From Trichoplax sp. H2 (lineage: Eukaryota; Placozoa; Uniplacotomia; Trichoplacea), in the NCBI GenBank assembly GCA_003344405.1, contig NOWV01000395.1:1-26668 (forward strand): a stretch of 26,668 nt of DNA. The letters are read 5' to 3'. This document shows positions 10,901 to 22,264 of the stretch, one piece after another. Position 1 is the stretch's first letter, and every line of letters starts with the position of its first letter. Below the pieces are notes generated by a model. That model saw nothing but the letters and a program-made list of their open reading frames with translations. It ran no database searches and was not told where the DNA came from. The position numbers were made by a program, and so were the translations under genes.

Positions 10901-13900
10901 GGGAATCCTTGCTCTTTTTGAATGAAATTTATGTCAATGACTGATAGCTTCGTCGATGGATTCCTTTGTAACGTGACAGACAAAATATCAAGAACAGCTT
11001 CATCTAATCTTGCTTGTAAACACTTAACTAAATTACTACAGGTCTCCTCCATTGGTGATTTTTGTCCGAAGATCTTCATTAAGACACGAGGTTCTCTGGG
11101 TCCTTCTTTTTTGTCAGATTTATCACTATCATTACCTTCGTCGTCTGTATCGCTCAGGCTTTCACGATTTGTTAAGTCAGAATTAGTGCTGTTTTCATCA
11201 CTATTTTGCAATAAATGTCCAACGTTATCTTTCTTCATCAACGTCGTCTTATTACCAATTACCTTCGCTTTATCATCCATTGAACCTTCACCTTTGTCTT
11301 GCACATTTGACTCATCGCTTACTTCGTTCCCTTCGTTAGTAGTATCCACCAAATCATAAAGGCATATATAAAATATAGAACCATTCGATTCTTTGTATAC
11401 GTACATATTAGTTCTATTTGTGACTGCAAATTCGGAAAGGGCAGTACTCAATATCTTAGCACTAGATATCTTTCGATCACGTAGCCGCGGATGAATGTCA
11501 AATTTTTTGGAATAACATTTCGAGCATGCAAACTCAGCATCTGCGATAGTCATGGATAAATGTTTAAAGTGAGATACATACCTCATTTTTTTATTAACAA
11601 GCAAGGGAAGTAATTGATGCTTAGTAATTTGATCCAGTTCCTCGTTACTGTCACTCATAGCAATCCAAGCCGATTCGTCGGACGGTTGAACAAAAAGATA
11701 CCTGCTACATATTCGCTGATCGTATAACTCCCGTAACAAAAACAATTGATTAAGGGAATGGTTCAAAGTTAATATTACATCGATAAGGTCATTAAAAATT
11801 TTGTCAATCGATTCTAGTATGTTGTCAGAATATTTAGCATGGTTAGCATGGAAATAAAGTTTTGCCTTTTCTGGTAACATAACAATAACTACAAAGTATT
11901 CACCAATTCGCAAATGGACAACTTGATCCTTAATCTCTTCTTTATCATCTTTCTTTATAGTCGTTTCAACTTCTTGTAGCTGTATTATTGTCGGATCGCT
12001 ATAATTCGTTACATCAATACTACGATTGGCAGCATTGCTTTGACAATCATCTTGCGGATCAGTAACAGGATCTGTTAATTCATTACCTTTATTGGGTTCC
12101 CGATGCTGCAATTCGTTGCCAGTCTCATTCTTACCAATATTAGCATCGTTAGGTTCACAAATAGTTGAAAAATAACAACCATCAATTTCAGTACTTTCTA
12201 ATCTTTCCTTAAACAGCGTAAAACGATCTTCATTATGTCCAACGAAATATAGTGGAATATTACAACGTTTACAAGTTGGTAAGTTTAGATGTCTATTGAC
12301 GTATGTTGTTACATATTTCAATGTCGAACGTGCTGGTTTGTAGGAATAATGGAGGAATGAGATAATTTCATCATCAATCAATAATACAATATCGCTACAA
12401 AGTCTTTGGAAAATATCTTGTTGGCTTCCAGACATAGCACTCAGTTCCCCCATTATATAGTAACCATGCTTTTTGATCTGGGATGGTATATTAGGCCCAA
12501 AATCTTGATGCTCGTAAGGGTCATCTAACATTATTTCTTCGTCATCTCCTCCGGTAGTAATGTCGCCATCGTCGGAATCTAAAGCGTTATCCAAACCATA
12601 ATGATCTTGTGGCTGGTTAACAACTGTTTCATCTAAGCTCCAGTGTCTATCCTGTTCTTTCTCAAATATGTTCAAATCAACTGGCATTGACATGCAGTAT
12701 ACTTGAAATGCAAAATGAGTCTTGGGATCATTTAGATCGATATCGGATGCCTTCATTCTATCCAAGATATCATCTATAGTAAAATAGTTATACGTAAAGT
12801 ACAGTATTAAGAGATAGACCCATTCAGCCGGTAGTGATAACCAACCTTATAATTAATGTCAATTATGCAAGTAAAGATGTTACCGCCGTTTCATCCTTAC
12901 CTAAAGAACTGGTTAGTGAACTAACTGGTATCTCTAAAGGAGCTTTAGACTCGTGGTAAACCCTCATCACGAAATGCATGAATAATGGCTTAAAAGATTT
13001 CAACGCATCTACGTAAATGCGATTATTCGTTGGCTTTCCCATATAATCTACTGATGGAGGACTACCACCAGCCCAAGATTTGTCGCGATATGTATTCGTA
13101 GGAGAGCGATCAGGACTACGAGGACTGGTAGCCGGCTTATCTATTCGTTCTTCTGAGAAAATTAAATCTTCATCCTTAAAAGAAATTAGAGAGTTCATCG
13201 ATTACCTAACATAATATAAGCAACAAATATTCCGATAATTAAAAATTACTGAAGACAGAAACCAACCTCCTCAAGTGTATCGTTATGATAATATAAGTTT
13301 GTTGAATTTGAGACAGATAAAAAATTTTCAGAAACTATTTTGATGAAGCAATCATTAACAGCGAATTTCTTCGATTCCAATACATCATCGTCAACCTTGA
13401 AACAAGCAGAAATAATGCAATCCCGAAGATCTTGACTTTCTGTCAGTGGAGCTTTATAATTTTTTGGAATAGGAATTTGCTTATTATCTATTGCTCGGTC
13501 TCCATCATTCGAATCACAACGATATGTCATGCATCTCAAAAAGGTAGTAACATCGATCTCAGCATATGTATCAATGCATAGTTCATCAATAGCGCTTTGT
13601 ATAACAGCTGGATCAACAGGCGTTTCAGCTTGTATACATTCATGTATTACATAAATATAACAAAAGTAATAAATATTACTGATTTTACTACAATGTTCTG
13701 CTAATAGCTTATTTACATTTCGTGACCATATACTACTCTCTCTATGCTTATCAATTGCAGACATTCGATCACCATCGTGTCCTTGCATTTGTTGTAACTT
13801 GCCATTTAATGAAGTAGAAAACGATTTTTCAAATCTGTTATCATAGAAGAGATTATTCTCTTCTTTTACTGGTGAATTATTAAAAAATTCCTCAACATCG

Positions 13901-16900
13901 ATCATTGATTCTGCAGAATCAAAAACCATGATTGGAATATTTAAATTTATGCAATTCTCAGAATTGAGTTCATTATTACAAGGACGATGATCTTTCGTTT
14001 CATCAGTTATCTTTATGTCGGGCGCTGACTCTCCATTAGACTCTTCATTAACCAGCACAGTCTCGTTGGTATTACTTTCACTTTCATAACAATTTCCAAT
14101 TAGATTTGCATCTGCTACAAGATATCTCCGCAACTTGTATAATTCTTCAACAGATGACGGAACCGCGGTGACTAATACATGCTCAGTTACACCTTCACTA
14201 TTGGATGTTTTCATATGTTTAATGAAGCACAGCCATGAAATTTGCATTACGAAATCATGCTCTGAAGTCTTTGTTATATATCGTGATCGCTCCAAAAACA
14301 ATGATGTAATAGAATCACTAGCCTTCCTTCCCATGATTATAACTCGATCATTAGAGTGAATAAGTACGTTCTGAAACCATCGGTATAGGCTCTGATTTGG
14401 TGCCAATTTATCTATAATGAATTATGTACCAAAATAGGACAAATGCTATTTAAGCATGTTCGATACTCTAACAAATCGGTGTATACAGAAGAAATGATGA
14501 TACTGTAAATGGCAAAGACTAAATGTTATTAATAACTTTATCAGTATAAGGAGGGAGCTATAAAATTTCAAGACAAGTAATACTACAATGTTTACCTAGA
14601 GCAGTAGAGTCATAATCGTCCACGATGTCATTAATAGGAGAAAATAATATTTCTGCATGTTGGCATCTACGAAGAAACTTAGGTATATCTATTGCGCCAG
14701 AAACATGTCGGACACGAACATCTGCTGAAGACTCTCCACTATCGGATGGCCATTGGTAAGTAGGGTGTTGTTCATGATATACACCGACATGCTCATCTTC
14801 ATTTTTACATAAAGCACTTAAGTATTTGTAAGTTGCAGTTGCACAAATTAGTTCCGAATCGATCTTATACATCTATAAACCAATAACAATAATTGAAATT
14901 TAAAAATCAAAAATTTCTCCTTAATACGTAATTTAATTTTGAAAGACAATGCAACCTCGGTTGGTATATCTTGAAATGATAAGTGATCGAGTCTTCGCAA
15001 TAATGAATTTTCTAGGACAATTCCATATTGTGGTTCTATCCACCATTCTGTAACCAAACTTGTTACACTTGGATTGACTTCTTCGTTGTGCTGAATAGCA
15101 CAAGTGTCATCGGATTCGCTTTCCCCAACAATACTTCGCTGGCGCGTGAAACTGCTATCATGTCGTTTCAGCTTTTTATCAGAACTTGAATATAAAGCTC
15201 GCTTACTATCGACTAAGGGATTACCTTCATCAGGAGTTGATTCAACGACGGCATTTCTCTTTTCACCTAAATTATGATATGGACTATAACTATCTCTATC
15301 ATTTAAGTTGGCATGGTGTTCGCTATTCCGCGATTTACGAATATCTTGAGGCTTTGAAGTCTTATCAGTTTGAATCTTTGCCAGCTCAGCTTTAATCTCA
15401 GCATTATTCTCAGCTTTATTCTCAGCCACTCTGCCATCTGAAATCTTGTTATCTTTATTGTTACTATTGTAATTTTGATTAGTAGATCCTTCAGCAAACG
15501 TTGCACTTTCAGCTCTAAATCGATGATATGATTCATAATAAGTTGAATCATTTTCTCTGAGAGGTATGTCATTGACAGGCGGAAAAATGACATATTGTAC
15601 AGCACAAGATGTCCATTCCGAGTTGACCATACTCACGTCTCCAGTGCCATAGGAGTTTCTGTGGCCTTGAATAACAGAGATCAAGAAAAGCCGTAAAAAT
15701 TTTTAAAATTTTAAGAATACGCCATGAAGGCATAGAATTTGCTCATTAAATTATCGGTATTAAATTTACGAAAAATGTTTCTTTGATACAACTATGCTTG
15801 ATGGCTAATAATTCATGATTTCTTTTCAGTAAGCAAGTCAGATATCATAAAATCAATATTAAGGAAGCTAAGACTTACCTTTCGAATCATCTTTGGCCTT
15901 TGTAAAGATGTCAGCGCAATCGCTAGTTCTGTCAATACTCTAGTAAAAGAAAATACTAAATAGTTGTAACAATTATAATTACATCAAATAGCTATTAACT
16001 TTTAAGACTTTAAGGTATTAAAAAAGCCAACCGACTTACTGTGCTATATTAGCAAATTAGTAGGTAACAAGTTACAAGATCACTGTTTAATCATAAATCT
16101 GCTACACATGAGCATAAAAAGATACGATAGTCTATCAACAATTAAAACTAAATGTCCAACCTTTAATTGCCTCATCCTCAATTCGTTAATCATACTTGCC
16201 ATACCAAATTTAGTGTAGGTAAAATTAAACCCTTGTCTTAAACGTAACCTAAAGTGATCAACGAAAATAATTTAGACTAACACTAAGAGGTCATATACTC
16301 GTAAATGACGATAATATAATTTCCTACTTAATGTAGTTTATGCACTTTATATGAAGCACTCACCTCGTAAGAGATTTAAATGTGCGCCTCAAAATTGTCA
16401 ATTCGAGGCTATTTGGTATGTCTGGATGACCTATGGTCCAAATACATCGCTGATGCCGCAATAATTGACATGTCAGTGCAAAATGATTTAAGCCAGCACT
16501 TTTATATGCCAAAGGACTACACTCATTCCAATAATTTAGACTCTTATAGTCAAATGAGTTCCGAGATATGTTTGCAGGTATGTTTTCGTACTTGACAATT
16601 AATCTTACGGATGCTCTATCTATTAATTTAGTATAGGAATTGTATGTATTATTTTCTTTTTGGGTATTAATCTGAACTTTCTTGCCAAATCGCCCAGAAA
16701 ATTTTTTATTTCGAAGCCTTTTAGAAGTTTCAGTTAGTGATTTAAGAATGTTTTTCAAGGCCGATACAATCTACAATAAATTAATATATTAAAATTGAGA
16801 CAATCAATTCAAGAGAAGTATAAACTGTCTTTACGTAAGTAAAATCATTACGTACTTGTTTTCGCTTGCTAGGCGCAGTTCCAACCAGAAAGTATAAATC

Positions 16901-19900
16901 TAGCACCATATACGGCGCTGGTTTTAAAACTTTTAGCAAGCAGAACGAAATAGGAGCAGACTTTGGATCACTTTACAGAAATTAAAGTTTGAAACGTTAT
17001 ATACAGTGTTTAAAAGCAATACAAAGATAAATTAATAGCAAATAGCGAAAATAGATGTCAAATGAAATTAGTAACTTGATAGAACTCGTAAATAATAAAT
17101 ATACGATATACAATATTCACCGTAAACGAACCTTTTTATGAAATTGACAAAATAATGCTTATCAACTAAAACAAACGATGACCATTCCTTTAGTGCTGCT
17201 ATTAAGGAATTATAATCACGCTGGCATTGAACTACAACATGCCGACCAGTTGAAGACTTGATGTAAAGCCTACTGATTGATAAAGGTCTATGCGAAAGAG
17301 ATACATTGTTAGCCGTCAATGAATTTTCTTAAAATTTCTTTATTAATAACGTACTCATCATGACCGAGTAAAATTCCAAACTGGTAATTGTGGAATAGTC
17401 GTTGTCTAAAAAATCCACCGGATAAATTCTATATTAGAGCAAAGATCATGTATAGTATTATCATCTATTTCATCGTACAGTATGACGGTATCCATTCGTA
17501 TAATAGGTTTCCAATAAGAAAGAAATGAATTAAATCCATCAATAGCCTTGATTGGTGATCTAGTATTTCAAGGACCATAATTATTTATTAGAAATGATCA
17601 GAAACAAGAAAAAAATCAAGATGGAATACGCAATCTCCAACGGAATTGGGCAAAGAACTGCTGGATCAACCTTAAAGCTATCGTGTAATAGAACAAACCT
17701 ATTATATCCCAATAGTTCGAAATCTTTCTGTGATTATAAATAATAAAAATAAAGTTGTAAATTAAAAACTACAAGTGTGAAAAAGGCAGTAACAAGGCTT
17801 ATTAGTAACCATCTACATGTATACATATGATACGATATAATCATATATTACATACAAGAGCCAATGAACCGTGAGATTTGAGTTGAAAAAGTGGTGATCC
17901 GTGCCGAATGAAATCCGGTAGGATATAATGCTCCGAATTTGAAGAAAATGATGAAACATGATCATAAAAGTCATCAATCTTCCTACAGCTAATATTGATA
18001 ATCAAGTAATATAATCAGCCTACGAACTCATATATAAAATTTCATCATCAATTGTATATGCAACTGGTTTCATTAATTAACTTCTATAAATACTTTACCT
18101 ATGCATCGATTCTTGAATTCTTTTGTTAAATTGCTCCCTTAAATGTAAAAGTTGCATTTTTTTACCATAATTATCACAAAATGACATATGCTCAAAGTCT
18201 GCTGTACAGCACTTGTATATCAAGAAGTATAACATGTTATACCGGTAATCGTTTCGCACTTTCGAAATGCGAGCCTTTTCAATATCAGAGTTGTCAAGAA
18301 CGCACAATGTAACTTCCGTTTCTCTTTAAAATAAATATCATGATATCACTGCCTGAGTGATTTAGATACAGTATTGATCATAATAATCTAATTACAGTAC
18401 GTATACAGCTAATTCGTAAACATTACTCAAAAATTGGTTTAAAAGAAGTTAGCAGCACAAATACAGTATAAATCTAAGTCTTAATACGTAACAAGTTAAA
18501 CATGAAAGTTTGTTACTAACTGCGTATCTCCAAGGGGCCAAGGCTAGACAACAATAATAATAAAACAGGATATATATTATTTCTCAAATATTATTAGGAT
18601 AATGTATAATCCTCAACCGTAAAACTTACAGCTTTTAGTGAATATGAAATTGAACAACCAATTTTGAACGGGAGAAGCATTTGCACGTGCAAAAACTTTT
18701 GTTCTATTCGTGATTAAGAGTAGACAGATATATATTATCATACTACTGTAGAATTGTTTACGTAAATGAGCGATCAAATAAAGCATAATTTTTTTGATGC
18801 AACATCGATTAATGTGAATGTGTCAACTATGTTTAGCTAACCTTCATTTTTGACTATAATTTCGTAAATGTAATATCCAGACCGTAAGAGATATCCTATC
18901 ATACTGAAATTAGAGATATTACCAAGTGATTTTATTCAGTGTGTAAATTTTGGGTACATAATATATCAAACTGTTTACATATAGCCTCGTATTAAGCGTT
19001 ACGGTGAAATGTCGCGGAAAATTCACCGAAAATTTACCTAGTAATACTTGCTTTAACTGATCTTCGAGTATATTTTTTCGGATGAGATACGTTCGAATCC
19101 CTTCAAGAATTTATATACATTTTTTTTATAACCTTACCGTTTATTAACATAAATGCTATGATAGTATACAAACTATACAGTTCTTACCCGCCGACTGCCA
19201 GCATTAGTTTTCGAAATTCTACAATTATTATAAAATACAAACGAGGTCAATGAGAGACGACATAGCTAATTTCCAAAACAACACCACACGTCCAAAACAA
19301 TATCATACCTCTTGCAGTAGTAATGTTACTAGAAATTGCACTTAGTTGATAGCTACGTCCTAGCAGAAGTTGAAAACTCTTCTCTACAGTGATACATATA
19401 AAAAATTCATCCATGTAATATATCGTAATTTGTCCATAACCAATCGATATTATATAAAAATATCTGCCAGAATTAAAAGTTTACGTACTCAATTTTTCAG
19501 GAGAGACGATGTCAGTCACAGCCGGATAGACGAAATCACGCGTTGCAATCTATGAAAAAATGTATTACTTGTCAAGCTATCTACAATAGACTAAGGTTAT
19601 CGTAGTTCAGCCATACCATTTCATCCATATTGAAGTAAACGCCGCACGTGGCTAAAGGCAAGAATTGCAATGCTTCCACGTACGGAATATAGCCAAAACT
19701 CCTGTGTAAGAACAAGGAGATATCAATATAATAAACAAATCTTAAGGTAATACGCTTATTCAGTTTGTAAATATAAAAGCACACATTTCAACATAGATAA
19801 TTACAGAAGTATACAATGCTTACCTCTGCGACATCATACCATTATCTCCTGCATGAATTATGGAACACGTGATGGCCTGTAACTTCAGTTGTAGTAAACT

Positions 19901-22264
19901 ACTTGAATCTCTTTTTGAGTACGATCCATATTCCAAAACACCATTTGTAATGATAACCATACCTAAGGAAATCAACGCATATAACAGAATTGGAATAACC
20001 GCCAGTAGACTTCATCATCAATAGCTGTTAGCGAAATAACTGCCCTAATCCATAAATATGATGCGATTTTGATGATTGAGTTAAATACAATTAATGCTAT
20101 TTCTTTCTTTAAATACCTGGAGTTGCTTTTTCTGGCAGTAATGATATAGCCTTATGGCCTATTTGTAACAGAAAAGATAATTTCGAAACAGCACAGGAAA
20201 ACTTCAACGAACTCTCGCGTTTCACGAAATGTGAAATCTAATGATAGAAAATAAATAGTATAGAATTTTTATTATATCGTGACACTTTATAATTTATGAC
20301 GATATTTAAACGCGAAAAATGAAATTGGATGATTGAAAAGTTGAGCTAAATAGCGTCTATTATGTATAACTTTTTTGTGAAAACAAGACAAATTGTGACA
20401 ATATGACAGTCTATAGCTGCGTAATAAAATTAAAAACTTTACCTCTCCTAACTGACATATAATGTCATTTTCGTAAGAGTTTATTTCGTCAGTAATTCTT
20501 TGTAATAGACCTTTTAAATTTGATTCGGTCACCTTGAAACCTTGTATCAATACCTGCATCCGAAATCGATTAAGTATAATTAGGAATTTTCGAAGAAATC
20601 ACCATATTGTAATTATTTTTACCGTAAAGATTGATTAGTAATCAGATGACTGAACGAATTTTGTGTACCTTTGCAATTCTTTGTCTCTTAGTACAAGTTA
20701 TTCCCAAAATGGATACAAAAATGGACGGTGTATAGAACGCATTGGTACCTTCGACACACATCTATGAAAATCAATTTTATGTAAGTTGATTTAATGTGAA
20801 TGCGATGTGACTACAAGAATAAGCATTAAACATAATAAAGCTTAATCGGAAGATATCTTTACTCAAGTCATATGAACAATTAATTCGTTGTTACTGCCAG
20901 TTTTATATAATTTTTACAATTACTCATACTAACTTCTTGAATAAGTGCTTCAAGGCACATCCTTAAAGGCTGCAATATTGAATTTAATACTGTCGTTGAA
21001 TTAAGGTCCTTCAAAAAAATGTTGATATATCCTATATTATATTGTAATCAATGCGAATAAGCTGCGATGCTATTTAATTTATTTCATAATTACCACACAA
21101 GCCAACGCCTGTCCCAAGTCTAACAAAAATACAAATCTGTAATATCTTGATAAGAAGGTTATCGATGTTGTTGTGGATAATCGGCATACGGCATTATGCT
21201 GAGTGGTATCATCTATGGGGCTATCTTCCGAAGGGATAACAGACATAATCGTTATATCATCCTCACAATCCAGCTAAAGGATAGGAATAAGGGATCCTTT
21301 TTTTAGTTCTAATTAAGTAGGACTTTACGCTGCATATATACAGTAATAAGATCAGTATTACTGGGCGATTAATACACTACGAATAAACCATGAGTCAATT
21401 ATCAACACAATATATAAGTATTGGTTTAGTAATCAATATCAAGCGAAAAGTAAATTATTAGAGGACTGACTAATTGATGTAGAGGATATAGCTACATCTA
21501 TTCGATTCTATTGCTATGTGCTATTATATCAAATAACAACATGACCATAGAACGCAATGTTGTAATCATTTCACGATCAGTTATGATCTGCGTAACTTTG
21601 GTGAATTGCCTTCAATGTCAGTGATTTCAATCATGGCATCATCAAAAGCAATGATGTAATTTGTCATGGTGTCACGCTACTATTTGGGTATTAAATTATC
21701 ATATAACTATTGGATTGCTAGAGAAATATTTGCTAAATATGATGTGGTTAACGGAGTATCCAATTGCGCGTATAACGACAGTGCTACCTATCTTTGAAAA
21801 GAGTTGGCTACAATTGATAATTCCTCGTATAATACAGTAAGTCTACTTATTCCACTGTAGTAATTATCTGTAGTACATGGATATCGCTAAACTATACTAT
21901 AAGTTATGACATTGGATGATATCATGAACTTTATATCACTCTTGTATAGAATATACTACGAGCTCAAATTGGGTAAGGAAATCTTGTCATTTTTGGAGGA
22001 CGGAATTGGTTATCCGTACACGTATTAGCAATTAATTGTATAGAAAAGTAAATATTGTGTACGGTTACATGGGGTAGGCATTGAATGTATATTTGTTCAA
22101 TACTGGTATCCACTGGAATCAAGACAAAGAGTATTGCTTACATATTGAGGATGAGCAACAACTGGTCGATTTAAATGTTCTAACAACCACGACATTTTTT
22201 GCGTTCTAGAGACATGGTACTTTTGTCCTAGTAGTAAATAGACTCTTTCGGCAATCGCTTGCAT
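6877..22264 (-). CDS. SZT2: SZT2 orthologue (KICSTOR subunit), 30-exon model
   Basis: SZT2 is the large scaffold of KICSTOR (with KPTN, ITFG2 and KICS2), which holds GATOR1 at the lysosome so that mTORC1 is shut down when amino acids or glucose are low. I joined 30 exons by GT-AG sites and phase; their lengths sum to 10,494 nt, or 3,497 residues plus stop, close to the human protein. Diagnostic matches run the whole length: FVFLLDL, FGYIPYVEALQFLPLATCG, YWKPIIRMD, EWSSFVLV, CAVQYVIFPP, WWIEPQYG and a C-terminal stretch ending YELIRI. Several exons too short to stand out alone (23, 31 and 51 nt) are needed to keep frame. Exon coordinates are in the block entries. The start is the ATG at 22262-22264, seven codons before the conserved VYLLL; an in-frame TAG inside a likely acceptor lies directly upstream, so a 5' leader intron is probable. 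The least certain junction is between exons 22 and 24. Confidence 0.93.
8070..12773 (-). CDS. SZT2: SZT2 exon 28, single 4.7-kb exon
   Basis: This uninterrupted 4,704-nt exon encodes residues about 1634-3202, nearly half the protein. It starts after a CTATAG acceptor, taking one base from exon 27 (GAT), and ends at TCAG before a GTATTT donor. Conserved-looking blocks are YVTTYVNRHLNLPTCKRCN, QYVSHFKH-type basic segments, VHLPRQKILIANIYDRKVNL, YNWTKDMELAIATVLSKL, RFLERYLVYLGGQGYRRII-like text, VYVQKTTFSGIFIIELSF and DVIHVNSFAHDFQLRCI. Between them lie acidic, Ser/Asp-rich low-complexity linkers, for example around the equivalents of 11100-11300 and 12480-12600. The local context is folded blocks joined by disordered spacers, as expected for SZT2. 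A 145-codon frame on the other strand (10922-11359) is an antisense shadow. Confidence 0.9.
12901..14872 (-). CDS. SZT2: SZT2 exons 25-27
   Basis: Exons are 14596-14872, 13267-14411 and 12901-13174, residues about 1069-1634. Exon 25 opens MYKIDSELICATATYKYLSA and contains IPKFLRRCQHAEILF. Exon 26 opens near APNQSLYRWFQNVLIHSNDR and holds long Asn/Glu-rich stretches plus YFCYIYVIHECIQ. Exon 27 contains a Ser/Pro-rich segment (PATSPRSPDRSPTN) and then FKPLFMHFVMRV. Phases are 1, 0 and 1 at the three downstream junctions and all match the partner exon. An ATG at 13198 is not the exon start: a TAA lies two codons before it, and a good pyrimidine-rich acceptor ends at 13175. Confidence 0.85.
14956..15939 (-). 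CDS. SZT2: SZT2 exons 23-24
   Basis: Exon 24 (14956-15665) encodes CAVQYVIFPP, a hydrophilic Asn/Lys/Ser-rich insert of about 150 residues, then WWIEPQYG and LDHLSFQDIPTE. The first and last two motifs are conserved in SZT2. Exon 23 ends at 15879 with a strong GTAAGT donor, but its acceptor is a tandem TAGAG. Starting at 15939 gives VLTELAIALTSLQRPKMIRK, which looks more like protein but leaves the frame at exon 24. Starting at 15937 keeps frame through to exon 24 (59 nt) but gives a plain hydrophilic linker. The model total assumes 15937. A third option keeps the better peptide by adding a 35-nt exon at 15770-15804 and starting exon 24 at 15658. Confidence 0.7.
16364..17982 (-). CDS. SZT2: SZT2 exons 17-22
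   Basis: Exons are 17856-17982, 17479-17546, 17355-17405, 17121-17287, 16856-16929 and 16364-16770, residues about 515-812. Exon 17 has ILPDFIRHGSPLFQL. The exon 18/19 join reads YWKPIIRMD followed by QRLFHNYQFGILLGHDE, co-linear with human YWKP...HRLVLLLEHD. Exon 20 has VVVQCQRDYNSLIAALKEWS then SFVLV, the clearest single match to the family. Exon 21 (74 nt) has KPAPYMVLDLYFLVGTAP. Exon 22 starts IVSALKNIL. The intron before exon 20 has a textbook branch site (CTAAC) and a pyrimidine tract. Phases are consistent throughout. Confidence 0.85.
17671..17727 (-). other. Possible optional SZT2 exon (19 codons)
   Basis: This open 57-nt stretch has a good acceptor (pyrimidine/AT tract ending CACAG) and a GTTGAT donor. 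It starts and ends in phase 0, so it could be included between exons 17 and 18 without changing frame. The 19 residues (KDFELLGYNRFVLL and on) have no match I recognise in human SZT2, and leaving them out gives a segment length nearer to human. I left it out of the main model. Confidence 0.25.
18099..19962 (-). CDS. SZT2: SZT2 exons 7-16 (VWA-like core and following region)
   Basis: Exons are 19824-19962, 19617-19701, 19489-19549, 19309-19383, 19188-19218, 19038-19100, 18842-18903, 18630-18703, 18521-18543 and 18099-18323, residues about 235-514. Exons 7-8 encode a Rossmann-like strand GMVIITNG, then ITCSIIHAG and FGYIPYVEALQFLPLATCG, which parallel the ITDG and CSFGHVP segment of human SZT2. 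Exon 13 gives LLRSGYYIYEIIV and exon 14 VQMLLPFKIG. Exon 15 is only 23 nt and supplies PWPLGDT, which matches a conserved PWPL in human. Exon 11 is 31 nt. Every junction keeps phase. The exact limits of exons 9-12 rest on phase and splice consensus more than on conserved residues. Confidence 0.8.
20117..22264 (-). CDS. SZT2: SZT2 exons 1-6 (N-terminus)
   Basis: Exons are 22142-22264, 21094-21273, 20934-21008, 20669-20761, 20443-20553 and 20117-20237, residues about 1-235. Exons 1-5 end in phase 0 and exon 6 ends in phase 1. Exon 1 carries VYLLLGQKYHVSR, matching the start of human SZT2. Exon 2 carries ITFLSRYYRFVFLLDL, exon 4 TPSIFVSILGI, exon 5 VLIQGFKV and exon 6 KAISLLPEKATP. Donors are GTAAGC, GTAATT, GTTAGT, GTACAC, GTAAAG and GTATTT. 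The first coding intron (21274-22141, 868 nt) is by far the longest of the gene and shows no recognisable insert. An upstream exon supplying a few more N-terminal residues cannot be excluded. Confidence 0.85.

Noticed and set aside
10922-11359. 145-codon + strand frame
   Set aside because: It lies wholly antisense to SZT2 exon 28 in a Ser/Asp-rich low-complexity stretch, whose complement gives a Ser/Leu-rich frame. No domain.
13196-13198. ATG at 13198 as a separate gene start
   Set aside because: An in-frame stop lies two codons upstream and a pyrimidine-rich acceptor ends at 13175. The phase joins to the neighbouring SZT2 exon.
19080-19105. GTTCGAATCCC, resembling a tRNA T-loop
   Set aside because: It lies over the start of SZT2 exon 12 on the other strand, and I see no matching acceptor stem, anticodon arm or D-arm around it.
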